Positions 1 to 7,051 of a DNA stretch of 24,383 nt are shown piece by piece. The DNA lies in the IMG/VR virus record IMGVR_UViG_3300042908_000670, positions 1 through 24,383 of that record; one strand, 5' to 3'. This DNA comes from a virus. Made by a program: the position numbers and the translations under genes. Below the pieces are notes generated by a model. The model had not been told where the DNA came from, did no database searches, and was given only the letters and a program-made list of their open reading frames with translations. Within the stretch, counting starts at the first letter, position 1. Every line of letters starts with the position of its first letter.

Positions 1-50
1 AAACCGTGAGCCCTTGATGGGTTCTCAACTACGCCCAGGAGGCAACCAAC

Positions 51-524
51 ATGTCAGACGAAGCCGTTACCGCCGACACTGAATCTGCTGTGGCCCCGGA
101 GGTCACCCCAGATGACAGCGGCATGCTTGAGGAAATCCGCAAGGTTCGCAGGGAGAACGCGAAGTACCGGACGGAACGCAACGAAGCCCTCACGGCTATC
201 GAGGCACTCAAGAAGTCTCATGGTGAGCAGGACGCAGCGTTCAACGATCTGCAGGCCGAGCATTCCGCCCGCAACCTGGAGTTGTTGAAGTTGAAGACTG
301 TTCTCGCTGAGGGCATCCCAGCCGAGGATGTTCTGGATGTGGCCGCCCTGATTCAGGGTGACGATGAGGCCACGGTTTCGGACAGCGTGAAGCGTGTGAA
401 GTCGCTTCTGGATAAAGCTCCCACCCGGGAGCGCCCTGTTGACCCATCTCAGGGTTCGGGCAATGTGCTGCCGCTGAACGGTGATCCGTTGTTGGAGACC
501 GTGAAGCGGATGGTCGGCGCCTAA
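51..524 (+). CDS. Scaffolding protein
   Basis: This 157-residue acidic, Lys/Glu-rich, mostly helical protein lies directly upstream of the major capsid gene, the usual place for a siphovirus scaffold. Such proteins template procapsid assembly and are lost before DNA packaging. Visible features are an acidic, low-complexity N-terminus (about residues 1-30), a long predicted coiled coil (about residues 25-85, with charged heptad-like spacing such as EEIRKVRRENAKYRTERNEA), and a polar C-terminal tail that would contact the capsid protein. The ATG is preceded by a good AGGAGG ribosome site at about 38-43. Assignment rests on position and composition, as scaffolds diverge quickly. The 50 bases before it contain no complete gene and may hold the end of an upstream gene, which I cannot assign. 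Confidence 0.85.
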   Translation: MSDEAVTADTESAVAPEVTPDDSGMLEEIRKVRRENAKYRTERNEALTAIEALKKSHGEQDAAFNDLQAEHSARNLELLKLKTVLAEGIPAEDVLDVAALIQGDDEATVSDSVKRVKSLLDKAPTRERPVDPSQGSGNVLPLNGDPLLETVKRMVGA

Positions 525-559
525 ACCCCCCCTTTTATCAAGAAAGAAGACAAACAGAA

Positions 560-1492
560 ATGCCTGCATTCAATACTCCCGAAACGGTGGCCCTGACCGG
601 CGACACCATGTTCCAGGGCTACCTGGACCCAGTCCTGGCTCAGGACTACTTCGCTGAGGTTGAGAAAACCTCTGTGGTTCAGCAGATCGCCCGGAAGATC
701 CCTTTGGGGCCGACCGGTGTTCGCATTCCGCACTGGGATGGTGATGTTCGCGCCAAGTGGACCGGTGAGGGTGAGCAGAAGCCCGTCACCAAAGGTTCGA
801 TGACCAAGCAGGAAGTGGTCCCGCATAAGATCGCGACGATCTTCGCGGCGTCCGCTGAGGTTGTCCGGGTCAACCCGGGTAACTACCTCGCGACGATGCG
901 CACGAAGGTCGCTGAGGCTATCGCGTTGGCGTTCGACGCCGCGGTGCTGCACGGTGTTGACAGCCCGTTCGGCAAGTGTGTTGCTGACACCGCGAAGTCG
1001 GTCAAGCTGTCCGGCCCGGACACCGCGTTCGATTCGCTGAACAACGGCCTGGAGCTGCTCCTCGCGGACAAGAAGAAGTGGAACGGCACCCTGTTCGATG
1101 ATCTGGCCGAGCCGGTCCTCAACGGGTCGAAGGACAAGCAGGACCGCCCGCTGTTCATCGAATCCACCTACACCGACATCAACTCCCCGTTCCGTTCGGG
1201 TCGGGTGTTGGGCCGTCCGACGTTCCTGTCGGATCACGTCACCGACCCGACGAAGCCGAACAACGACACCGGCATCCTCGGCATCATGGGCGACTGGTCG
1301 AAGATCGTGTGGGGTCAGATCGGCGGCCTGTCCTACGACGTGACCGACCAGGCCACGCTGGACATGAGCGCCAACGGTGACGGCTCCGGCCTGGTGTCGC
1401 TCTGGCAGAACAATTTGATCGCGATCCGCATCGAGGCCGAGTTCGGTGTCCTCGTTGACGATGTCGAGTCGTTCGTCAAGCTGACCAAGTGA
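560..1492 (+). CDS. Major capsid protein (HK97-like fold)
   Basis: This 310-residue protein would form the icosahedral shell. It has features of actinophage HK97-fold capsid proteins: a short N-terminal arm, then a region rich in strand and turn (IPLGPTGVRIPHWDGDVRAK), a WTGEGEQKPVTK loop of the E-loop type (about residues 73-85), a spine-helix region (about residues 110-130), and an A-domain ending IRIEAEFGVLVDDVESFVKL, a typical capsid C-terminus. The length is normal for a capsid protein without a fused scaffold, and a separate scaffold gene precedes it. The ribosome site is modest (AAGAAAGAAG upstream of ATG 560). A 13-bp stem hairpin follows immediately, suggesting independent control of transcript level. 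A large antisense reading frame here is a shadow. Confidence 0.95.
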   Translation: MPAFNTPETVALTGDTMFQGYLDPVLAQDYFAEVEKTSVVQQIARKIPLGPTGVRIPHWDGDVRAKWTGEGEQKPVTKGSMTKQEVVPHKIATIFAASAEVVRVNPGNYLATMRTKVAEAIALAFDAAVLHGVDSPFGKCVADTAKSVKLSGPDTAFDSLNNGLELLLADKKKWNGTLFDDLAEPVLNGSKDKQDRPLFIESTYTDINSPFRSGRVLGRPTFLSDHVTDPTKPNNDTGILGIMGDWSKIVWGQIGGLSYDVTDQATLDMSANGDGSGLVSLWQNNLIAIRIEAEFGVLVDDVESFVKLTK

Positions 1493-1498
1493 GTTGTC

Positions 1499-1527
1499 GG
1501 GGGAGGGGAGCAATGCTCCCCTCCCCC
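1499..1527 (+). terminator. Perfect 13-bp GC-rich hairpin after the capsid gene
   Basis: The arms GGGGGAGGGGAGC (1499-1511) and GCTCCCCTCCCCC (1515-1527) pair perfectly around an AAT loop, seven bases after the capsid stop. There is no T tract after it, so it could act as a partial terminator, a 3' end stabiliser or a processing barrier. Almost the same stem follows the major tail gene at 6581-6618. Confidence 0.7.
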
Positions 1528-1558
1528 CTCAACTTCCCACCAGAAAAGGGGAAGTGTT

Positions 1559-1714
1559 GTGAAGCTGAAGAACAAGGCCAGCGGTGTTTTCGCGGAAGTT
1601 TCCGAAGAGCTGGGCAATGTCCTCGTCGGCGCGGGTGGTTGGGAGGAAATCTCCGAGCCGGCAGACGACGTGGAGCCCAAGCCGGTTCGCAAGCGAATCC
1701 CGAAGCCCCTCTGA
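1559..1714 (+). CDS. Small protein downstream of capsid
   Basis: A 51-residue protein beginning VKLKNKASGVFAEVSEEL and ending in a basic PKPVRKRIPKPL tail. The GTG start has a good ribosome site (AAAAGGGGAAG, about 6 bases before), and the stop overlaps the next start by one base (TGATG), so it is part of the head operon. Small proteins of this type, with a KxKNxxSG opening and a GGWEE-like motif near the middle, sit between the capsid and first connector gene in many actinophages, where they are usually annotated as hypothetical. A role in head completion or capsid decoration is possible but only inferred from position. Confidence 0.75.
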   Translation: MKLKNKASGVFAEVSEELGNVLVGAGGWEEISEPADDVEPKPVRKRIPKPL

Positions 1715-2124
1715 TGGCTTTCGCATCCGTTGACGATGTCGCGGTGCGCTGGTCCCGCGATCTGTCCTGCGAGGAACGGGAACTCGTTTCGGTTCGCTTG
1801 GAGGACGTGGAGCGCCTGATCCGCCGCAGGGTTCCCACGCTCGATGATCGGCTCGCCGCAGGTTCGATTGATGTTGAGGATTTAATTCAGGTTGAAGCTG
1901 ACGCGGTGCTGCGTTTGTGCCGCAACCCTGAGGGCTACGTCAGTGAAACGGACGGCAATTACACCTACCAGTTGTCGAAAGACCTCGCTACCGGGAAGTT
2001 GACTTTGACTTCCGATGAGTGGGCGATGCTGGGTGTTTACCGGAACCGTTTGACAACCCTTGTGCCTTCGGTGCTGCTTGGCGATGGATACACAGTTCTA
2101 GGTGAGGCGGAAATACAGCAATGA
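1714..2124 (+). CDS. Head-to-tail adaptor (connector 1)
   Basis: A 136-residue protein beginning MAFASVDDVAVRWSRDLSCE. The pattern of a short helical start (ASVDDVAVRW), an Arg-rich helix containing RLEDVERLIRRR, a middle helix (EDLIQVEADAVLRLCRNPEG) and a later YQL/LTSDEWAMLG segment matches the gp6/gp15-type adaptor family, which docks under the portal ring and starts the neck. I chose ATG 1714, which overlaps the preceding stop, over an upstream in-frame start that would run through the hairpin and the small gene. The stop overlaps the next start (ATGA). The family call is from pattern recognition and position, with good confidence. Confidence 0.85.
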   Translation: MAFASVDDVAVRWSRDLSCEERELVSVRLEDVERLIRRRVPTLDDRLAAGSIDVEDLIQVEADAVLRLCRNPEGYVSETDGNYTYQLSKDLATGKLTLTSDEWAMLGVYRNRLTTLVPSVLLGDGYTVLGEAEIQQ

Positions 2125-3542
2125 CAACAGTTTTCACGGTGATCGGTGTTAAGAAACTGATCTACCAAACACTGCAGGATGATTACGGTGTCCTGCCCAA
2201 TGGTGGTGGGACACTCGGCGGTGGTGCCGGTTTGACCCAGGCCGAGGTTCAGGCGCTTGTCGATGCGGCTGTCGCTAACGTGGTTGTCGGTGGCGGCGGT
2301 GTGACCCAGGCTGCTGTGGATGCGGCTATCGCGGCGGCTATCGCCACCGTTGCGCCGTCCAGCGGCGATCTTCAATCCCTGATTGATGGTTTGGCTGGTA
2401 GGCCGAGCTCGCCGGTGTCGACCGCCGTCAACAAGATCAACGCGGCCCTGGAAGTTCTGTCCGGTTTGGGTCCCGCCGTTGGGAATGCGTTGGCTGTGCT
2501 TGCTGGGGAGGCTCAGCCTTACCCCGGTGAACCTGCCGTTGATGACGCCGTGTTGGGGTGGCTCGCGAAGATCGAGACCAGTGTGGCGGCGTGGAACGCC
2601 GGCGGTGGTTTGACACCGGAGCAGGCTGTGCTGCTGGGGCAGGTTCAGCCGCTGCTTGATCTGCTCGCGGTGAAGCCTGGTGCGACGGTAGCTGACGTGG
2701 CCGAGGTGTGGGAAGCGTTGTCGGATACCAGCGTCGGGTTCGCGCAACTGCTAGCCACGCTTTCAGGTAAGCCGCTGTCGCAGAATCCTACGGTCGCTGA
2801 TGTGCAGGCCGGGTTGCCGGTGCTGATTCAGACCATCGTGGATGCGGCTGTCGCTAACCTCCCGGCGGGCGGGCCGACCCCGGCAGCGGTGACCGCCGCT
2901 ATCGTCAACTGGGTCACCGCTGATGTGAACACCAATACCGGCATCATTGGCGGCTACTTCTCGGACTTCAACCAGCGGTTGCTCGATGAGGTGACGACCC
3001 GCACCGACGAGACTCGGGGGTTGGAGCAGGGCTACCAGTTCCTCCGCACAGGCAAGGCTGAGCAGACCGCCCTCGACGGCGTGGTGGATCGCGTCACCGC
3101 CCTGGAAGGTGCCGCTCTTGGTGGCGGCGAGGGTGTTTCTCAGGCGGTTGTGGACTCGCTGCTGGCACGCCTAGACGCGCTGGAAGCGGAGAACGCCGCC
3201 CTAAAAGTCCGCGTTAAGAACAGCGAAGAAGTCTTGGGCGTTACAGGGAACACGCTTGACCAGCTACAGCAGAACGACGCGGAAATTGTGGAGTTCATGT
3301 CAACCAAGCTGGTCACTAAGGAGTTCTTTGAGATCTGGGAAGGTTCCATCGTCAATCTGCTCAGCGGCATCTACACCGACATCAACAACCTCAAGGCGTT
3401 GACGCAGGCCACCCTAGATGCGATGAACGGGCCGAACGCCACAGTGGAAAGCGTCCAGCAGATGTTCTGGTTGCTCAACGACATTCTGGTCGCGCTGATC
3501 GAAGCCACTGGAATCGAAATCGCCGGAAAGGTAACACCGTGA
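2121..3542 (+). CDS. Repeat-containing, coiled-coil structural protein (candidate head fibre or decoration)
   Basis: I do not recognise a named family for this 473-residue protein. It begins MTTVFTVIGVKKLIYQTLQDDYG and then has Gly-rich linkers separating copies of a G(L/V)(T/S)QAxV...(V)DAAVAN-type motif near residues 37, 60, 240 (partial) and 337. The DNA copies at about 2260 and 2838 are nearly identical (gatgcggctgtcgctaac). Near residues 310-370 there is a DRVTALEG segment and a heptad-rich coiled coil (LARLDALEAENAALKVRV). This looks like a trimeric, fibrous protein. It sits among head-tail connector genes, overlaps its neighbours by ATGA and GTGA junctions, and shares the VTALE element with the next gene. 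A capsid-attached fibre is my inference. A tail or neck fibre is the alternative. Confidence 0.6.
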   Translation: MTTVFTVIGVKKLIYQTLQDDYGVLPNGGGTLGGGAGLTQAEVQALVDAAVANVVVGGGGVTQAAVDAAIAAAIATVAPSSGDLQSLIDGLAGRPSSPVSTAVNKINAALEVLSGLGPAVGNALAVLAGEAQPYPGEPAVDDAVLGWLAKIETSVAAWNAGGGLTPEQAVLLGQVQPLLDLLAVKPGATVADVAEVWEALSDTSVGFAQLLATLSGKPLSQNPTVADVQAGLPVLIQTIVDAAVANLPAGGPTPAAVTAAIVNWVTADVNTNTGIIGGYFSDFNQRLLDEVTTRTDETRGLEQGYQFLRTGKAEQTALDGVVDRVTALEGAALGGGEGVSQAVVDSLLARLDALEAENAALKVRVKNSEEVLGVTGNTLDQLQQNDAEIVEFMSTKLVTKEFFEIWEGSIVNLLSGIYTDINNLKALTQATLDAMNGPNATVESVQQMFWLLNDILVALIEATGIEIAGKVTP

Positions 3543-4435
3543 CTGCAAGTAACAAGATGGCCCCGATGATCGGCAGCAAGGACCGTATTGGCGATCCGAC
3601 GCAGATCACCGTGCCACCCCGAGGCGGGGATTCCACCGATCTGACGGGCCTTGACGGCCGTGTCACCGCGTTGGAGCGGCGGCAGTGCTGCCCCGCATCA
3701 ACCACACCCGACCCGACGTTGGTACGTGTCTCCAACACCGCTGTCGGCGCAGGCCAGTACAGCGTCACCGCATCGAAAACGATGGGGTCAAGGTACATGC
3801 ACACCCCCGGCGAGTTTGATGACTTTCTGGTTGTGTTCGTGGGTTACACAATCCCCGATGTTGTTCCAGGCGGGTCGGTGTGGAACATCACGGTCAAGTA
3901 CGGTACGCAGACGCTCACCCAGTTGGGTGCGTATTTGACCGGTGGTTCACATCCCACCGATAAGACGCGGGGCGAGGTTCGAGCCTACGGTGCGGCTATC
4001 ACACCGGGCAAAGGCCCGCAGGAAGTTGTGGTCACGTGCACCACAGGCACGGATTTGACTGGTAGGGCCGGTAATCCGACTTACACGTTCGCCTCTAATT
4101 CGGTGTCGGTGAGTAACTATTCCAGCCACTCCAATACCGGTACGTCTAGCACCAACGATCTGGACACTTTCCAGGTCCGCGCACGCTATCGACGGCTTAT
4201 CGGGATAAGCCAGGTGGCGACAACCCCGGCGAAAACGTATGTGCAGTCCGGTGCAGGTGGCCCAGCCAAGGTGCTGTGGGAAGCGTCCGACAAGGACGGT
4301 CGGCGTGTGGTCGTGTTCGAGGACCCCAACCCGTCACCGGATGGCATGACGATCATGTACGGCGGCAACGCTTCCAACCGTTATGCATCAGGGTCAGGTG
4401 TGTTTGACGTACTGGCCCCACCGAAGGTGCTGTGA
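3539..4435 (+). CDS. Beta-rich structural protein (candidate partner of the upstream fibre)
   Basis: This 298-residue protein has a short N-terminal linker (residues 1-40, with LDGRVTALERR, a coiled-coil trimerisation-like element also present in the upstream protein) followed by a CC pair and a Thr/Ser/Gly-rich, strand-forming region of about 240 residues (for example VVFVGYTIPDVVPGGSVWNI). It ends in a compact domain with MTIMYGGNASNR. I do not recognise the family. The layout resembles a receptor-binding or decoration beta-sandwich carried on a short stalk. The GTG start overlaps the previous stop (GTGA) and has GGAAAGG about 8 bases before. Its place inside the neck genes suggests virion attachment near the head, but this is inference. 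Confidence 0.6.
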   Translation: MTASNKMAPMIGSKDRIGDPTQITVPPRGGDSTDLTGLDGRVTALERRQCCPASTTPDPTLVRVSNTAVGAGQYSVTASKTMGSRYMHTPGEFDDFLVVFVGYTIPDVVPGGSVWNITVKYGTQTLTQLGAYLTGGSHPTDKTRGEVRAYGAAITPGKGPQEVVVTCTTGTDLTGRAGNPTYTFASNSVSVSNYSSHSNTGTSSTNDLDTFQVRARYRRLIGISQVATTPAKTYVQSGAGGPAKVLWEASDKDGRRVVVFEDPNPSPDGMTIMYGGNASNRYASGSGVFDVLAPPKVL

Positions 4436-4755
4436 CTATGAAAATCACCAACGGCGAAATCAAAGCCGATCTGCCCGACACGCTGGCGAATTTGCTCATC
4501 GACAACCTCGACTGGAAGAAGGATCGGGCAGGCAGGACCGGTGAAACCGTCACCCTGGCAGACCGGGTGAACGCCCTCGCCGCGCAGCCGGCAGAGGACG
4601 ACACTCCGATCCCGATGACACGTGTGCCAGGCGTCGTCGACATCTCCATGAACCGGCTGAAGAAGCTCGTCGCTGACGGGGTTATCCCGCACATCCTCAA
4701 GGACCGCACGAAGCTGATCCGGCCCTCGGACGTGAAAGCCGCACTCACCCAATGA
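4432..4755 (+). CDS. Small protein with MerR/excisionase-like helix-turn-helix C-terminus
   Basis: A 107-residue protein starting at a GTG that overlaps the preceding stop (GTGA), with GAAGG about 6 bases upstream. An in-frame ATG at 4438 is the alternative. The N-terminal half (KITNGEIKADLPDTLANLLI) is acidic to mixed. The C-terminal half, VDISMNRLKKLVADGVIPHI followed by a basic turn and IRPSDVKAAL, follows the pattern of a short winged-helix DNA-binding domain of the excisionase/MerR type. It aligns by eye with the excisionase-like protein at 19459 (IRQIKSGKI, then ADVEFAL). DNA binding is inferred from this pattern only. A structural connector with a helical hairpin is also possible. The stop overlaps the next ATG. 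Confidence 0.6.
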   Translation: MTMKITNGEIKADLPDTLANLLIDNLDWKKDRAGRTGETVTLADRVNALAAQPAEDDTPIPMTRVPGVVDISMNRLKKLVADGVIPHILKDRTKLIRPSDVKAALTQ

Positions 4756-5099
4756 GCCTCCTCGACAGGGGTAATCAGTGCGTGGTTGTGTACCCGGAGG
4801 AAAAGGTCACCGACGCCGACGGGAACACGAAAACCCAAGCCGCTAAGTGCGGGTTCCGGGCCAGGGCACGCATCCAACCGTTGGGTTCCGGTGGCGCAGC
4901 CTCAGCTGACCAGTACGGGGATGGGTTCGACAGCGAGAAGGTGTATTCGCTGCGTTTCCCCCGCGGCCTGCGGTGTGTGTTGGGTGCCCAGTCCCAAATT
5001 GAGTGGATGGGTGAGCGGTGGGTCATCCACGGTGACCCGCTGAGGTACACCAACTCTCCGCGCACCTCCCACCTGATCTACACCATCAAGAGGTACTGA
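4752..5099 (+). CDS. Head-to-tail stopper
   Basis: A 115-residue, mostly beta protein that likely seals the neck and retains DNA in filled heads. The sequence opens MSLLDRGNQCVVVYPEEKVT and includes a Gly/Ala-rich loop (GSGGAASADQYGDGF) and strands YSLRFPRG and QIEWMGERWVIHGDPLRYTN. The WxVxGDPxxY element near the C-terminus is common in stoppers of mycobacteriophages. Length is normal for the family. It overlaps the upstream gene (ATGA) and the downstream gene (TGATG) and sits between adaptor and tail terminator genes as expected. Confidence 0.8.
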   Translation: MSLLDRGNQCVVVYPEEKVTDADGNTKTQAAKCGFRARARIQPLGSGGAASADQYGDGFDSEKVYSLRFPRGLRCVLGAQSQIEWMGERWVIHGDPLRYTNSPRTSHLIYTIKRY

Positions 5100-5455
5100 T
5101 GGCGGAAATCTACAAGAAGGGCAAAGCGTTCAACGGGATGATCGCCCACATGGGCGGGGTGAAGGGTGCGTTGCGGGACGAAGCGGGCCGCCTGGAGGGC
5201 ATCGCGCAAACCCGATTAACAGCTGCCCGCTCATCAACAAGGTGGGTGAAGTACGACCGCGACTCGGCCGGCGAAACCGCCATCGAGGTGTCCGAAGCGG
5301 ACGGCCAGTACACCTGCGACTACCACGTGTCCATGACCGCCGCGAACGCGATGGCCATCGAGTACGGGCACGCCCCCTCGGGGAAGTTGAAGGGAACCCG
5401 CACGAAAGCGCCGTTCGGTCTTTACATCATGACGGGGACGCACAGCCAAGCCTAG
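5099..5455 (+). CDS. Head-to-tail connector / neck protein (HK97 gp10-like)
   Basis: A 118-residue protein. The N-terminal half is helical (MAEIYKKGKAFNGMIAHMGG, then an AGRLEGIAQTRLTAARSST helix), and the C-terminal half has paired strands ending near the AIEYGHAPSGK motif. The pattern helix, R/K-rich loop, strands, then E(Y/F)GH is typical of the HK97 gp10-type neck protein family, which joins the stopper to the tail terminator. The ATG overlaps the previous stop (TGATG). A strong ribosome site for the next gene overlaps its TAG stop. Exact placement within the neck (connector versus tail completion) cannot be settled from sequence alone. Confidence 0.75.
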   Translation: MAEIYKKGKAFNGMIAHMGGVKGALRDEAGRLEGIAQTRLTAARSSTRWVKYDRDSAGETAIEVSEADGQYTCDYHVSMTAANAMAIEYGHAPSGKLKGTRTKAPFGLYIMTGTHSQA

Positions 5456-5467
5456 GAGGTGAGCATG
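5454..5467 (+). promoter_or_regulatory. Strong ribosome site fixing the tail terminator start
   Basis: AGGAGGTGA (5454-5462) lies five bases upstream of ATG 5465 when measured from AGGAGG. An upstream in-frame GTG at 5459 overlaps this site itself, so ATG 5465 is preferred. Confidence 0.75.
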
Positions 5468-5890
5468 TCGAGGATGCCTCGCATCCAGTCGGTCATTCTC
5501 CCCATCCTGCGGGAATCTTTTCCCGATGTGAAGGTCGGTTCCTGGGTTGAGGACATCGACTTTCGTGACTTCCCGATGCTGCAAGTCAGGCGGATCGGTG
5601 GGATGCGGCACGACCGAAGACCTACCCAGTTGGCCATGCCGGTCATCGAGTTGACCGCTTACGGCACAGAGGGGTTGGTGGAAACCGAGCAGCTGTACGA
5701 AGACGCCCTGGAGGCGCTGTACGACGCTGCAAGGAATCAGAAACGGACAGATACCGGCTATCTGCACTCAATGAAGGAGACCGCTGGCGCCGCCCAGTAC
5801 CCATCTCCTTTCCAGGACTCCTGGCGGGTCCAAGGACTCATCGCATTCGGGGTTCGACCCCTTTCCAATCAAGTAACCAGGAGTAAATAG
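5465..5890 (+). CDS. Tail terminator protein
   Basis: A 141-residue alpha/beta protein, MSRMPRIQSVILPILRESFP onward. The first helix precedes a V(K/R)VGSWVEDID segment and a FPMLQVRRIGG strand. Later there is a helix rich in acidic and aromatic residues (LVETEQLYEDALEALYDAAR). This layout (N-terminal helix, central strand pair, long helix, final strand VQGLIAFGVRPL) matches the lambda gpU/SPP1 gp17-type terminators that cap tail tube growth and connect to the head. Position directly before the major tail gene is the usual one. The gap to the next start is only two bases. Confidence 0.85.
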   Translation: MSRMPRIQSVILPILRESFPDVKVGSWVEDIDFRDFPMLQVRRIGGMRHDRRPTQLAMPVIELTAYGTEGLVETEQLYEDALEALYDAARNQKRTDTGYLHSMKETAGAAQYPSPFQDSWRVQGLIAFGVRPLSNQVTRSK

Positions 5891-5892
5891 AC

Positions 5893-6573
5893 ATGCCAAT
5901 CAATGACAAAGCGGTGATCACCGCTGCGACTGGGTTCATTTTCACGGCCCCAGTCGGCACTGTTGCACCGACCCCAACTGAGCTTGCGGCTTTGGATTTG
6001 CCGAAGCTGATCCGCGATGCTACCGGCGAGGACGTTGTTGTCGATCCCGATGCCGATGCTGATGCTGGCGGCAAGGCCGGACGTTCCACTGTCACCGCGG
6101 ACCCGAAGGCCCCGCTGGCTGCGACGTGGGTCAACGTCGGCCACACCTCCAGGGATGACCTCCCGGAGTGGGGTCTAGATGGCGGCGACCTTGAAACCAA
6201 AGGCACATGGCAGAACGAGTCGCTGCGTGAGGTCGAAACGAAATCGACGGTCGACTACCTGACGTTCAAGTTGCACCAGTTCGACTCGGGTGCGTTCGAG
6301 CTGTACTACGGCAAGGACGCCCTGCCCACCACGACCGGTGTGTTCGGTGTGGCCGGCGGCACCACCGTCCCGACGGAGAAAGCCCTGTTCATCCTGATCG
6401 TGGACGGGCAGAACAAGATCGGGTTCCACGCCCACAAGGCGTCGTTCCGGCGGGACGACTCGGTGGAGATGGCCACCGACGAGTTCGCGGCGCTGCCCAT
6501 CCGGGCGACGCTGCTGCGCCACAACTCCGAAGTGAAGTTCTCCTGGATCAACAAGGACTTCTTTGTCCCGTGA
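5893..6573 (+). CDS. Major tail protein
   Basis: A 226-residue protein forming the tail tube. Features are a leading MPINDKAVITAATGFIFTAP motif common in mycobacteriophage tube proteins, an acidic repeat (VVDPDADADAGG, about residues 50-60), and the core strands W(V/N)VGHTSRDDLPEWGLDG, KSTVDYLTFKL, FILIVDGQNKIGFHAHKASF and VEMATDEFAALPIRATLL, which build the tube beta-barrel. AGGAG lies upstream of ATG 5893. It is followed by a hairpin with the same stem as the one after the capsid gene, which fits the need for high, separately controlled expression of the two most abundant virion proteins. Confidence 0.93.
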   Translation: MPINDKAVITAATGFIFTAPVGTVAPTPTELAALDLPKLIRDATGEDVVVDPDADADAGGKAGRSTVTADPKAPLAATWVNVGHTSRDDLPEWGLDGGDLETKGTWQNESLREVETKSTVDYLTFKLHQFDSGAFELYYGKDALPTTTGVFGVAGGTTVPTEKALFILIVDGQNKIGFHAHKASFRRDDSVEMATDEFAALPIRATLLRHNSEVKFSWINKDFFVP

Positions 6574-6580
6574 GTAGGCC

Positions 6581-6618
6581 GGGGGAGGGGAGTTCCTGGC
6601 GGGCCGCTCCCCTCCCCC
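6581..6618 (+). terminator. Hairpin after the major tail gene (stem shared with 1499-1527)
   Basis: GGGGGAGGGGAG (6581-6592) pairs perfectly with CTCCCCTCCCCC (6607-6618) around a 14-base loop that can fold further (GGC/GCC). It lies seven bases past the stop of the major tail gene. No strong T tract follows, so partial termination or mRNA stabilisation is more likely than a full stop. Confidence 0.65.
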
Positions 6619-6664
6619 CTTCACCACCTTGCCCGCCAAGACCCGCTATGAGAAAGGCCCAGCC

Positions 6665-7051
6665 ATGCCCAACAGCAACATTTTGACTTTGGATTCCCTC
6701 CGCGAAGACATCGAGCGGGAGTTCGCCCCCTGCCAAGTGGATTTGGGGGAGGGGAAAACCTTGACGCTGCGGAACCTTCTGCGGCTCCCGAAGAACACCC
6801 GGGAACAGGTGTACACACTGCTCGATGAGCTGTCCGACATCCAGAAGGATGACGACCAGGACGGTTTGGTGGCCACTGAGCAGTCCGCGCAGATCGCCCT
6901 GAAGATCCTGCCTTTGGTGGCCGACAACGAGAAGCTCGGCGCGAGGCTCGTGGAGTCCATTGAGGACGATTTGGCGTTGACGTTGCGGGTGTTCTCGCGG
7001 TGGATGGAGGGCACCCAGGCGGGGGAAGCCGAGGGCTCGCCGACCTCATAG
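6665..7051 (+). CDS. Tail assembly chaperone, short form
   Basis: The unshifted product of the chaperone gene, 128 residues. It is acidic and helical, with VYTLLDELSDIQKDDDQDG near the middle and ending in GEAEGSPTS just past the slip site. In this family the short form is made in excess over the fusion, and the ratio of the two matters for tail assembly. Confidence 0.85.
   Translation: MPNSNILTLDSLREDIEREFAPCQVDLGEGKTLTLRNLLRLPKNTREQVYTLLDELSDIQKDDDQDGLVATEQSAQIALKILPLVADNEKLGARLVESIEDDLALTLRVFSRWMEGTQAGEAEGSPTS

Noticed and set aside
521-1513. A 330-residue reading frame on the - strand across the capsid gene
   Set aside because: It is the mirror of a strongly expressed, well-recognised capsid gene in high-GC DNA, has no family pattern and no ribosome site.
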